From Oscillospiraceae bacterium (GTDB taxonomy: Bacteria; Bacillota; Clostridia; Oscillospirales; Oscillospiraceae), in assembly GCA_902799075.1 (NCBI GenBank), contig CADBYZ010000005.1:1-40188 (forward strand): a stretch of DNA of 40,188 bases, read 5' to 3'. The notes under the pieces are model-generated. The model did not search any database. It saw only the letters and a list, made by a program, of their open reading frames with translations, and was not told where the DNA came from. A program made the translations under genes and the position numbers. Shown here in pieces: positions 17,601 through 27,600 of the stretch (position 1 is its first letter; each line of letters begins with the position of its first letter).

Positions 17601-18189
17601 CCGGGGTCTCGTTCTGCTGGAGGATGTTGACCTCGTAGATGGTATTGGCGTCGGCGACGATCTCGACCACAACGTCGCCGTCGATGCCGCTGCCCTTGCC
17701 GGTGGCGGTGACCTTGCCGTCCTCGGCGGCTACGGGCGCGGCGATCTCCACCTCGGGCTCGGGCTCGGGGGCGACGAAGCCGAAGGCGGCGGGATCAAAG
17801 CCCGCAGACTCAAGAGCCGCGGCGGCGGCGGTCTTGATGGCCTCGCTCGTCACGGTGGCGGAGGAGACGGAGTCCACCGCGAGGGAGTTTGCCCCCACGA
17901 TGGCGGCAGGCAGCTGCTCGACGGCGAGCGAGCCGATGCCCGGGGTCTCGTTCTGCTCGGTTACGGAGAGAGAATAGATATTGTCCTTGTCGGCGGTGAC
18001 CTCGACCGTCACGTCGCCGACTTTGCCGGGGGCGGTGCCGGTGACTGTGACCGCGTCCTTGGAGGCCTTGCGCATGCCGGGCGCGGGCAGGCCGCGGCTG
18101 ACGAAAATGTTGATCAGCAGCACGGCGATCAGCGCCAGGACCAGGATCAGGTCAAAGGTGCTGAACTTCTTTTCCAGGTTGTGTTTCAT
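14680..18189 (-). CDS. Membrane-anchored flavin reductase with six FMN-binding domains
   Basis: A 1169-residue protein. Residues 13-31 form an uncleaved N-terminal membrane anchor. Three FMN-binding domains follow (about 46-130, 160-245, 282-372), then an FAD/fumarate-reductase core (about 388-835; VVVGAGGAG at 395-403), then three more FMN-binding domains (about 852-935, 962-1042, 1081-1165). Predicted covalent-FMN threonines in the (S/T)xAT motifs are T112, T225, T348, T919, T1027 and T1146; the first motif (DSVSSATVTS) has Ser in place of the usual Gly. Catalytic residues of the fumarate-reductase family are kept: H629 (QLHPT), R666 (AGRDVVS), H771/H772 (HHTMGG) and R811. Ala/Pro/Glu-rich linkers join the domains. 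With all sites filled it would carry seven flavins, an electron wire from the membrane to one active site. Substrate unknown. GGAGGAAAC precedes the ATG. Family members usually have one or two FMN domains. Confidence 0.94.
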   Translation of the reverse strand: MKHNLEKKFSTFDLILVLALIAVLLINIFVSRGLPAPGMRKASKDAVTVTGTAPGKVGDVTVEVTADKDNIYSLSVTEQNETPGIGSLAVEQLPAAIVGANSLAVDSVSSATVTSEAIKTAAAAALESAGFDPAAFGFVAPEPEPEVEIAAPVAAEDGKVTATGKGSGIDGDVVVEIVADANTIYEVNILQQNETPGIGSLAVEQLPGAIVEANSIAVDGVSGATVTSTAIKTAITEALTAAGFDPANFGAGEAAPAAEPAPAAEPAAPVEPAAPVAAEGGKVTAQGQGNGIDGPIVVEVKADENTIYEVNILQQNETPGIGSVAVEKLPAAIVGANSVAVDGITGATVSSTAIKDAVTEALTAMGFDPANYAGAVASEAAPKEKEAVTLDCDVVVVGAGGAGLTASVMATQQGMDVILLEKMPFVGGNSLRAEGGMNAAETSVQKELGIDDSTVENFTEDTLRLGHDLGNPDLVRTLAENSAEAIDWLFTIDAPLTKVKATGGTTHKYLHQPEDGSAVGSYLVAKLSAEAEKLGIDVRVNTKATEILMDNGQAVGVKAEDEDHVYTINAKSVVLATGGFGANFELMASYDPSLANAVTTNHAGAQGDGIMMAQAVGADTVDMEQIQLHPTVIQSNGLLVSESLRSYGAVIVNTEGKRFVNDLAGRDVVSQAELKQPNGYCFIIFDQNMVDNLALTHKFIDGGYTLTGETYEELAKAMGLEGDAVENFVNTMNAWNESCEKGEDAEWGRNNGMEKQALPPFYAIKIAPGIHHTMGGIKIDTQAEVIDTNGNVIPGLFACGETTGGIHGGNRVGGNAVCDFIVFGRIAGQSAADFAKPAPRAELPAPVVGEDGKVTAYGRSIGKVGDVTVEVVADENTIYSVTVTEQNETAGIGSRAVEEIPAAIVAANSVDVDAVTGATVTTDAIRAAVAWALRDTPFGKSEAAPVEEVPVEEAPVEPGEPVRSVGRSIGKNGDVVVEVLADRCTIYEVNVLEHNETKGVGSVAVDRIPAAIVAANSIDVDAVTGATITTDAIRAAVAKALRDAPYGQEAEEAVPAEEAAPAGETASVEVPAEEAAPAGPITVQATVDGKNGPITVEVTADGDTITEVKVLEHSETKGVGSVAVDWLPARIVEANSVDIDGVTGATVTSDAIKAAVGAALEAASLAPAA

Positions 18190-18244
18190 AACGTTTCCTC
18201 CAGAAGATAATAGTCGGGGAAAACAGGGTTTTCACATCTATCAA

Positions 18245-18273
18245 ATTGTACAGGATTATGAAACATTTTGCAA
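18245..18273 (-). promoter_or_regulatory. Promoter of the six-FMN reductase gene
   Basis: TTGCAA (18268-18273) and TACAAT (18245-18250) with 17-base spacing on the minus strand; the leader to ATG 18189 is about 50 bases. Confidence 0.75.
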
Positions 18274-18307
18274 GAGGAAATGTGCAATGTTAACGAATTG
18301 TCACTTC

Positions 18308-18754
18308 TTAACGCTTTGCCCGAAAGAAATCGCGCAGCAGGGCGGCACAGTCGGCCTCCAGCACCCCGGCCCAGACCTGCGGGCGGTGGCCGTAGCGCTC
18401 GTAGAACAGGTCGATGACGCTGCCGCAGGAGCCGGAGAGCGCCTCACGCGCGCCGAAGACCAGCGTCGGGATGCGGGCGTTGATAATGGCCCCGGCGCAC
18501 ATGGGGCAGGGCTCGAGCGTGACGTAAAGCGTGCAGCCCTCGAGACGCCAGTCGCCGAGGACGGCGCATGCCTGCCGTATGGCCTCGATCTCCGCGTGGG
18601 CGGTGGCGTCGCCGCTCTCCTGCCGCCGGTTGCGCCCCCGGCCGAGGACTTCCCCGTCCGGCCCGACGACAACGGCCCCGACGGGGACCTCGCCGCTTGC
18701 GGCGGCTTCCCTTGCAAGCTCCAGAGCGAGGGACATATATGCTTCGTGCGTCAT
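18308..18754 (-). CDS. tadA: tRNA-specific adenosine deaminase TadA
   Basis: This 148-residue enzyme converts A34 to inosine in the anticodon of tRNA-Arg(ACG). The zinc-deaminase motifs are intact: H53-A-E55 (catalytic glutamate E55) and P-C83-P-M-C86. The N-terminal EVPVGAVVV and the INARIPTLVFGA segment are typical of TadA rather than of guanine or cytidine deaminases. GGAGGTG lies before ATG 18754, at the very edge of a palindromic repeat element. Cytoplasmic. Confidence 0.95.
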   Translation of the reverse strand: MTHEAYMSLALELAREAAASGEVPVGAVVVGPDGEVLGRGRNRRQESGDATAHAEIEAIRQACAVLGDWRLEGCTLYVTLEPCPMCAGAIINARIPTLVFGAREALSGSCGSVIDLFYERYGHRPQVWAGVLEADCAALLRDFFRAKR

Positions 18755-18767
18755 GCGAACACCTCCG

Positions 18768-18930
18768 AAAAAGTGAAAAGTGAAAAGTGAAAAGTGAAAA
18801 GTGAAGTGAAGGAGCGGCTTCGCCGCAATTAAAACAACTCGCGTTGCGGACGCTCAAAATGGCACGTCTTTAATTCGTCCGCGAAGCGGACACCATATCT
18901 TCACTTTCCACTTTTCACTCTCCACTTTCC
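18768..18930. repeat. AAAGTG-family palindromic element (copy 2, long form)
   Basis: The left end is an array of five AAAAGTG-type units (about 18768-18805). The right end (18896-18930) is the inverted array, ATCTTCACTTTCC and further CACTTT units. The roughly 90-base interior has smaller GC-rich hairpins (GCGGCTTCGCCGC, and TCCGCGAAGCGGA). It lies between tadA and the pta terminator and codes for nothing recognisable. The layout is MITE-like. Confidence 0.85.
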
Positions 18931-18966
18931 AAAAAACGGGCTGCGAAGGACGAACCTTCGCAGCCC
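18931..18966 (-). terminator. Terminator of pta
   Basis: A perfect 12-base-pair stem (GGGCTGCGAAGG at 18938-18949 with 18955-18966) with a five-base loop, followed on the minus strand by GTTTTTT. It sits 18 bases after the pta stop. Confidence 0.94.
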
Positions 18967-18984
18967 TCAATGCGTCGAATGAAC

Positions 18985-19983
18985 TTAAACGAGCGCGGCG
19001 GTGATGATGCTCATGAGGTAGACTTCCTCGGCGTTGCAGCCGCGGGAGAGGTCGTTGATGGGAGCGTTCAGGCCCTGCAGGATGGGGCCGAAGGCCATGT
19101 AGCCGCCCAGGCGCTGGGCGATCTTGTAGCCGATGTTGCCGGACTGGATCTCGGGGAAGATGAAGGTGTTGGCGTAGCCGGCAACGGAGCTGCCGGGGAA
19201 CTTGAGCTGGCCGACAGTGGGGGAAACGGCGGCGTCAAACTGCATCTCGCCGTCGCAGGCGAGCTCGGGATGGGTCTCCTTGACGATGGCGGTGGCGTTG
19301 CGCATGAGCTCGGGGCCGGGGCCCTTGCCGGAGCCCTTGGTGGAGAAGGAGAGCATGGCGATCTTGGGGTCGATGCCGAAGACCTTGGCGGTGCGGGCGG
19401 TCTCCACGGCGACCTCGGCCACCTGCTGGGCGGCGGTGAGCACGACGTTTCCGTCCTTGTCCTTCTTGTCCTCGTAAGAGATGTTGATGGCGCAGTCGCC
19501 CATGGCGATCATCTCGTCGCCGCGGGAGAGAATGAAGCAGGAGGAGACAAGGTTTGCGCCCTTCTTGGTCTTGACGAGCTGCAGGGCGGGACGCACGGTG
19601 TCGGCGGTGGAGTAGGTGGCGCCGCCGAGCAGAGAGTCGGCCAGGCCCTCTTTGACGAGCATGGTGCCGAAGTAGTTGGACTTCATGAGCATGGCGCGGG
19701 CGTCCTCGGGCGTGGCCTTGCCCTTGCGCAGGGCGACGAAATCGTCGACGAACTTGTCCATGTCGGGATAGGTGGCGGGGTCGAGGATCTCCAGACCCTC
19801 AATGTCGAAGCCGCCCTTGGCCGCGGCGGCCTTGACCTCGTCGACATTGCCGACGAGCACGGGAGTGAGGAAGCCGTCCTTCTTCAGGCGCGCGGCGGAC
19901 TCAAGGATGCGGGCGTCGGTGCCCTCGGTGTAGACGATCTTGCGGGGATTGGCTTTGAGGATTTCTACGAGATTTTCAAACAT
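18985..19983 (-). CDS. pta: Phosphate acetyltransferase
   Basis: A 332-residue phosphotransacetylase interconverting acetyl-CoA and acetyl phosphate, the entry to acetate and ATP formation in fermenters. Family signatures include IVYTEGTDARILESAA near the start, KGGATYSTADTVRPAL-like ATYSTADTVRPALQ, FSTKGSGKGP and the C-terminal GPILQGLNAPINDLSRG. Length is typical of the short Pta class. ATG 19983 follows GGAGGGAAAA; an in-frame ATG five codons upstream (19998) lacks a ribosome site. The usual partner ackA is not in the window. Confidence 0.95.
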   Translation of the reverse strand: MFENLVEILKANPRKIVYTEGTDARILESAARLKKDGFLTPVLVGNVDEVKAAAAKGGFDIEGLEILDPATYPDMDKFVDDFVALRKGKATPEDARAMLMKSNYFGTMLVKEGLADSLLGGATYSTADTVRPALQLVKTKKGANLVSSCFILSRGDEMIAMGDCAINISYEDKKDKDGNVVLTAAQQVAEVAVETARTAKVFGIDPKIAMLSFSTKGSGKGPGPELMRNATAIVKETHPELACDGEMQFDAAVSPTVGQLKFPGSSVAGYANTFIFPEIQSGNIGYKIAQRLGGYMAFGPILQGLNAPINDLSRGCNAEEVYLMSIITAALV

Positions 19984-20022
19984 GGATTTTCCCTCCATTT
20001 TTATTTTTGTTCCAACAGAATA

Positions 20023-20051
20023 AGGATAACACGATTGCAGCAGGATTTCAA
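20023..20051 (-). promoter_or_regulatory. Promoter of pta
   Basis: TTGAAA (20046-20051) and TATCCT (20023-20028), spacing 17, minus strand. It is back to back with the XRE-lepA promoter, only nine bases apart. Confidence 0.6.
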
Positions 20052-20060
20052 GATTTTCTA

Positions 20061-20089
20061 TTTACAAAGAAGACACTCCCGGATATAAT
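20061..20089 (+). promoter_or_regulatory. Promoter of the XRE regulator and lepA
   Basis: TTTACA (20061-20066) and perfect TATAAT (20084-20089) with 17-base spacing, about 40 bases before the ATG at 20131. Confidence 0.85.
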
Positions 20090-20130
20090 ATACAGGCTGT
20101 AATCAAAACGGAACGACAAGAGGAAACATT

Positions 20131-20453
20131 ATGGACAGGAGCTTTCCCGAGACCCTTTCCGCCCTGCGGAAGGAGCGGAACATCAACCAGCGCACGGCGG
20201 CCGCCGAGCTCGGCATCAGCCAGGCGCTTCTGAGCCACTACGAAAACGGCGCGCGCGAGCCGGGCCTGAGCTTTGTCTGCCGCGCCTGCGACTACTACGG
20301 CGTGAGCGCCGACTACCTGCTCGGCCGCAGCGCGCTGCCGGACGCTGCGCAGAACGCCGCCGAAACGGCGGAAAATTATCTGGAAAAGCTGCGCGGCCTG
20401 ATTGACGAAGCCAGCAGCTCCCTCAATGAATACGCGTTAAAGGAGCAAAACCG

Positions 20454-20457
<4 letters not shown>
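20131..20457 (+). CDS. XRE-family helix-turn-helix regulator
   Basis: A 108-residue DNA-binding protein. Residues 7-65 are a Cro/CI-type helix-turn-helix ([20 protein letters not shown], then [19 protein letters not shown] and [13 protein letters not shown]). The remaining 43 residues are mostly helical and may serve dimerisation. The start at 20131 follows AGAGGAAAC. Its TGA overlaps the lepA ATG by four bases (ATGA at 20454-20457), so the two are co-translated. Its short promoter region is shared, back to back, with pta, which makes pta a possible target (inference). No ligand domain is visible. Confidence 0.9.
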
Positions 20458-22259
<1,802 letters not shown>

Positions 22260-22265
22260 AAAGCC

Positions 22266-22294
22266 TTGTCTTTTCCCTATATCTATAGTATAAT
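22266..22294 (+). promoter_or_regulatory. Promoter of the Asp23-FakA operon
   Basis: TTGTCT (22266-22271) and perfect TATAAT (22289-22294) with 17-base spacing, directly after the lepA stop. The leader is about 60 bases and includes a small GCGC hairpin. Confidence 0.75.
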
Positions 22295-22359
22295 AACAAG
22301 CCGGTTTGCGCGGATAGCTGCGCAGACCTGCATGCAACACGAAAGGAGGCGCCCATCGA

Positions 22360-22710
22360 GTGGTTAACATCACCAACGAAAAGGGTACGATCAGCATCAC
22401 AAGCGAGGTCCTGACCTATCTCGCCGGCGTGGCGGCGACGAGCTGCTTTGGCGTCAAGGGCATGATCGGACGCAGCAAGGACGGCGGCGCGTGGCAGCTG
22501 CTGCGCAGGGAGTCCATGTCCAAGGGCGTGACCGTGCATTTTGAGGACGACGGCGCCATTTCGCTTGAGCTGCACATCGGCGTGGATCACGGCGTGAACA
22601 TGAGCGCCGTGGCCAGAAGCATCATGAACGAGGTCAGCTACAAGCTGTCCAAATCCGCGGGCGTACCCGTGCGCCGCGTCGACGTGTTCATCGATACGAT
22701 CATCGGATAA
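22360..22710 (+). CDS. Asp23/Gls24 family protein (YloU type)
   Basis: A 116-residue Asp23/Gls24 protein. The family fold shows as GTISITSEVLTYLAGVAAT, SCFGVKGMIGR and the C-terminal amphipathic block AVARSIMNEVSYKL ... VRRVDVFIDTIIG. Members are linked to envelope homeostasis and, in this genomic position, regularly precede the fatty-acid kinase gene. The start is GTG 22360, ten bases after AAAGGAGG; no ATG is nearby. Fourteen bases separate it from fakA. Its exact role is unknown. Confidence 0.92.
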   Translation: MVNITNEKGTISITSEVLTYLAGVAATSCFGVKGMIGRSKDGGAWQLLRRESMSKGVTVHFEDDGAISLELHIGVDHGVNMSAVARSIMNEVSYKLSKSAGVPVRRVDVFIDTIIG

Positions 22711-22724
22711 GCGAGGACAGACAC

Positions 22725-24431
22725 TTGAGAGATATGATAAACGCCGCGGCCTTCAAGGAGTGCATCCTGTGCGCCTACGCCGCGCTGCAAGCAAACATCC
22801 AGACAATCAACGACCTGAACGTCTTCCCCGTTCCGGACGGCGACACCGGCACCAACATGGGTCTGACCATGGAAAAGGCCGCCATGGAGCTGAGAAAGAA
22901 CGACTTTCCCACCGTCACCGCCGCCGCCGACTGTGTGGCCTCCGCACTTCTGCGGGCTGCCCGCGGCAACTCCGGCGTCATTCTGAGCCTGCTGTTTCGC
23001 GGCATCTCCAAAAAGCTCAAGGGCCTGCACGAGGCGGACGCGAAGAGCTTTGCCGCCGCCATGCAGGAGGGCGTGAACGCCGCGTACAAGGCCGTCATGA
23101 AGCCCGCCGAGGGCACCATCCTCACCGTCTCCCGCCTCGCCTCCGAGGCCGCCGTCAAGGCCGCCGAAAACGACGAGGGCCTGGAGAAGACCCTGGAGGC
23201 CGCGATCGCTGCCGGTGACGAAGCCCTGGCCGACACCGTCAACATGAACCCCGTGCTCAAAAAGGCGGGCGTCGTGGACGCGGGCGGCATGGGCTATATG
23301 GTCATCCTCAAGGCGATGCTGGCATCCCTGCGCGGGGAGGTCTTCGCCCCCCGGGACCAGATGCGCATCGAGGAGGTCGTGGAGGGAAGCGGCCGCGTCT
23401 TTGAAAAGGAAGGCGTCCAGGACGTGATCACCTTCGCCTTCGACACGGTCTACATCGTGCGCAAGAACGATCCGAACGTCGATCTTGAGCCGCTGCGCGC
23501 CTATCTCGGCAGCATCGGCGACAGCCTCGTCATCAGCGACGACGATGAGATTTTCAAGGTCCATGTCCACACCGACACCCCGGGCGTGGCGCTGACGGAG
23601 AGCCAGAAGTACGGCACGCTCGAGCTTGCCAAGATCGAGAACATGGTCACCCAGGCCGAGCAGCAGAAGGCCGGCGTGGCGGTCATCAGCACCGACGATC
23701 TCGAAAAGGTCGAGCAGGAGCTGGAGGCCATGGAAAACGCCCCCGCGGAGCCGGAGTATGCCGCCCCCGAAAAGCAGTTCGGCGCGGTGGTCGTGGCGGC
23801 GGGCGAGGGCATGCAGAACCTCTTCAAGGAGCTGGGCGCGGACCGCGTCGTCACCGGCGGGCAGACCATGAACCCCTCCACCGATGATATCCTGCGGGAG
23901 ATCAACCGCACCCCGGCCGAGACGGTATTCGTCCTGCCGAACAACAAGAACATCATCATGGCGGCCGAGCAGAGCGCGGAGCTGTGCCGGGACAAGCGCG
24001 TCATCGTCATCCCGACCAGGACCGTGCCGCAGGGCATCTCGGCGCTTTTGAACTTCAACATCGACGAGAACGAAGAGCCCATCGTGGAGGCCATGAAGGA
24101 GGCCGCGGCCAAGGTCCACACCGCGATGGTGACCTACGCAGCCCGCGACTCGGACTTTGACGGTCACGACATCCACGCGGGCGAGTATCTGGCGCTGCTC
24201 GACGGGGCGCTGCTCGGCAGCTTCAAGAGTGAGGATGCGCTTCTGGAGGAGCTCAGCCGCGCCTTTTCCAAGTATGATCCCGAATTCATCACCGTCTACT
24301 ACGGCGAGGGCGTGGAGGAAAGCGCCGCCGACAGCGTGGCGGCGGTCCTCACGGGCGGCTTCCCCGAGGCGGAGATCAGCGTAGTCAACGGCGGTCAGCC
24401 GGTGTACTACTACATGATCAGCGTGGAATAA
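22725..24431 (+). CDS. fakA: DAK-domain fatty-acid kinase (FakA / YloV)
   Basis: A 568-residue protein with an N-terminal DhaL-type kinase domain (about 8-205): NVFPVPDGDTGTNM holds the aspartates that bind Mg-ATP, followed by AARGNSGVILSLL and DAGGMGYM. The middle and C-terminal parts (from about 220) match YloV/FakA. In Staphylococcus FakA phosphorylates exogenous fatty acids held by DegV-type FakB carriers; no FakB gene is in the window. The start is taken as TTG 22725, seven or eight bases after GAGGACA, because RDMINAAAFKECI then aligns with the family N-terminus; ATG 22734 is the alternative. Forms an operon with the Asp23 gene. Confidence 0.93.
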   Translation: MRDMINAAAFKECILCAYAALQANIQTINDLNVFPVPDGDTGTNMGLTMEKAAMELRKNDFPTVTAAADCVASALLRAARGNSGVILSLLFRGISKKLKGLHEADAKSFAAAMQEGVNAAYKAVMKPAEGTILTVSRLASEAAVKAAENDEGLEKTLEAAIAAGDEALADTVNMNPVLKKAGVVDAGGMGYMVILKAMLASLRGEVFAPRDQMRIEEVVEGSGRVFEKEGVQDVITFAFDTVYIVRKNDPNVDLEPLRAYLGSIGDSLVISDDDEIFKVHVHTDTPGVALTESQKYGTLELAKIENMVTQAEQQKAGVAVISTDDLEKVEQELEAMENAPAEPEYAAPEKQFGAVVVAAGEGMQNLFKELGADRVVTGGQTMNPSTDDILREINRTPAETVFVLPNNKNIIMAAEQSAELCRDKRVIVIPTRTVPQGISALLNFNIDENEEPIVEAMKEAAAKVHTAMVTYAARDSDFDGHDIHAGEYLALLDGALLGSFKSEDALLEELSRAFSKYDPEFITVYYGEGVEESAADSVAAVLTGGFPEAEISVVNGGQPVYYYMISVE

Positions 24432-24481
24432 TTTAATATGTTGCAGAAAAGCTGTGAAAACAGCAGCCTGAAATAAGCACC

Positions 24482-24632
24482 GTAGGGGCCGACGCCCCCG
24501 GCGGCCCGGCTGTGAAAAGCCCAAAATATATTTTTTCCCCCGGCGAATACGTAACATCATACGTTTTCGCCGGGGGCTGCTTGTTTTATTTGGAGTTGTT
24601 CCGCGCGGGCCGCCGGGGGCGTCGGCCCCTAC
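24482..24632. repeat. Palindromic element with perfect 27-base terminal inverted repeats
   Basis: The outer arms at 24482-24508 and 24606-24632 are perfect 27-base inverted copies starting GTAGGGGCCGACGCCCCCGG. The 97-base interior contains a second 16-base-pair hairpin with one mismatch (24537-24552 with 24561-24576). It lies between the convergent ends of fakA and addA and codes for nothing visible. It could stop transcription from both sides. The MITE-like form suggests mobility, with no transposase present. Confidence 0.9.
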
Positions 24633-24666
24633 AATGACAGCGGGACTTTTTCTCAGCTCCCTTTTG

Positions 24667-27600
24667 TTAAATCACCTGCACCTCTCTGCCCGGCGCGAGG
24701 AAGAAGAGCACGCCTTCCTTCACGGGCTTTTGGAAAATGCGCGAAAGCGCTTCGGCGTAGGCCAGGAGCTGGCCGCGGTAGAGGGCGGCGCGGGCGGTGA
24801 TTTCTTCCTCCGTGCGCACGCTGTCGGTCTTGTAGTCGATGATGACGAGCTCTCCGTCCTCCTCCAGGCAGCAGTCCACCACGCCCTGGAGGAGAAGCTG
24901 CTCGCCCTCCGTGCCGGGGTAGAGGCGGTCCGCGTCCAGCAGCAGCGAGAAGCGAAATTCCCGCAGGGGCTTTTCGGCTTTGAGCATGCGCTTTCCGAGC
25001 TCCGAGCGGAAGAGCCTTTCAATGGCGGTAATGTTCACCGCCTCCGCCTCGCGTTTCGATAAGAAGCGGGCGGCGCACAGGCGCTCCACCTCGGCCCTGA
25101 TCCCGGCGCGGGACGTGGCTTTTGCAAAGTCCATGTATTGCAGCACCAGATGGGTCGCAACGCCCTTTTCCGTCGCGGTCAGGCCGCGCTCCCCCTCACC
25201 CAGGACCGGCATGCGGAAGCTCCAGGACTTCGGTTTTAATAAGTCCTCCGCGTCCGGGTCGCGCTCGTAGCGGCCCTTCAATTCCGTCGCCGTCACCTTG
25301 GACGGAAGCTCCACTGCCGCCTGATGGGGGTAGACAAAGGCGAGCCTGCGCGCAAGCTCCTTTGCCGCCTCGGGATCGGCGGGGACGGCCTCGCGCGTTT
25401 CCCCGGCGGTCGGGGCTATCTCGTCGCCGTCGCGGCAGACGCGGATTTTGAAGTGCTCCTCCCCGTCGGCCAGACACGCGCATAAAAGCCAGCTCAGGTA
25501 GTTCGACGCGCCCATCAGCGTCTCCGGCGCGATGGGGGGCACGGAAAGGGCCGCAGCCTTCTCCAGCGTTTTCTCCGCGTTCTTGCAGGCCCCCACCACG
25601 AAAAGCCGCTCCTTGGCCCGCGTCAGGGCCACATAGAGCAGGCGCATTTCCTCGCTTTGGTCCTCCCGCGCCTGGCGTTTGGCAATGGCGAGGCGGGCGA
25701 GCGACGGGTAGCGCACGCGGTTTTGCAGGTCCACCACCCGCGGGCCGAGACCCAGCACCGGGTGTACCAGCACGGTCGCGCTGCGCTCGCGGGTGTTGAA
25801 GCGCCGCGCCGCCTCACACAGAAACACCACCGGGTACTCAAGGCCCTTCGAGCGGTGAATGGAAATGATCTGCACGGCCCTTCCCGTGCCGGGGGCAATG
25901 TTCGGCTCCTGACCCTTGGCAGAGAGCGCCTGGAGCCAGAGACTCAGGCGGTGCAGGCCGCGGTAGCCGGTGCTCTCAAAGCCCTCGGCAAGCTCGGCCA
26001 GGGCCATCAGGTTTTCCCGCCGCCGCGCCCCGTCGTCCATGGCGCTGCACAGGGCCAGCAGGTCCAGCTTTTCGATCACGAGCCATACGGTTTCCACTGC
26101 GCTCAGGTCGGTGGCCTCGGCGCGCAGAGCCGAGAGCAGCGCGAGAAAGTCCCGGCACTTATCGCTCGACTCCCCGGCGGCTTCGAGGGCGGTGAAGAAG
26201 TCCGCGTCCCGGTCGGAGGCACGAATAAAAGACAATTCGTCCGGCGTAAAGCCGAAGGCCGCCGAGCGCAGCACCGCGATGAGCGGGATGTCCTTGTGGG
26301 GGTTATCCATGACCGTGAGCATATTCAGCACAAGCGACGCCTCCGGCGTCTCGAAGAAGCCGCTGCCCTGGGCGCTGCCCACGGGGATGCCCAGATCCAT
26401 GAGAGCCTCGCGGTACACCCCGCCGGTCTTGCCCGGCGAGCGCAGGAGGATGGCAATGTCGCCGTAGTCCATGGGCCGCGTGCCCGCCCCGTCCGTGACC
26501 GCTGCCCCGGATCGGACCAGGGCTTTGATCTGCCGGGCGGTGAAGGCGGCCTCCAGAGCTGTCTTGTCGGGGCTGTCCTCCGGGTCACTTTCCGGCAGTT
26601 CGTATAGCAGGACTTCGGGCTTTGGCACCTCGCCCCCGTAATAGACCGCGCCGTGGACGAGGGCCGCGTCCGCGTCATAGTCCACATCGCCCAGCGTTTC
26701 CGACATGCAGCAGGAGAAAACCGCGTTGGCGGCGTCCAGGACCTCCCGCCGGGAACGGAAGTTTTCCCGCAGCAGGATGCGCCGCGCGCCGGAATCCGGC
26801 TCGGCCCAGGCCCTGTATTTTTCGTTGAAGATCGCGGGATCGGCCAGGCGGAAGCGGTAGATGGACTGCTTGACATCCCCCACCAGAAACAGGCGTTTCC
26901 CCCCGTCGGACACGGCGGTGAAGATGGCGTCCTGCACGCGGCTGACATCCTGGTACTCGTCCACCATCACCTCGGTATAGCGCCCGGAAAGCCGCGCGGC
27001 GAGGGCGGTGGGCATGCCGTCGGGGTTTATCAGCAGGGCGGCGGCCTTGTGCTCGAGATCGCTGTAGTCAACGAGGCCCCTGCTCTGCTTGTCCTTCGCA
27101 TAGGCTTTGTCAAAATCCAGCGTCAGCTTCAAAAGCGCCCGCATGGCGGGGGCGGTGTCGGCCATGTCCTTCAAAAGCGTTTCGGAGGGATTGGCAAAGA
27201 GCTTTCCCGCGCTTTTGAAATCGTCGATACAGGCCGTGCGCCGTTTCTTGAGATAGTCAGACAGCTCCTCGTTCGGCGAGTTTTTCAGCGTCGGCAGGCG
27301 GGGAACGCTCAGCGGCAGCAACGCCGAAACCCGGTCCCAGCCGAGGGGGGCGCTGCGCCCGATCTCCCGCACCTGGGCGGCAATGCCCTCATAGTGCCCG
27401 GCATAGGCGGCGAGGATCGCGGGGTACTCCCGCATGGCTGCGATCAGCGCGTCAAGCTCACGGCTCCAGTGGGCGGCGAGGCGGGCAAGCCAGGATAAAA
27501 GCTCCTGCCCCCAGACGGTGTCGCCCGCGTCGGCGTGGGTCTCGCTGAGGGCTTTGGTCTGGTTTTCGGCCCAGGCGGCGGGGAAGGCGTGGCACTGCAT

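Noticed and set aside
14662..18210. A 1182-residue open frame on the plus strand opposite the six-FMN reductase
   Set aside because: It is the shadow of a highly biased GC-rich gene; composition is repetitive Gly/Asp/Val/His with no recognisable fold, and the minus-strand reading has clear domains, ribosome site, promoter and terminator.
22638..24560. A 640-residue open frame on the minus strand opposite fakA
   Set aside because: Antisense shadow; the plus strand encodes a complete DAK kinase with conserved motifs.
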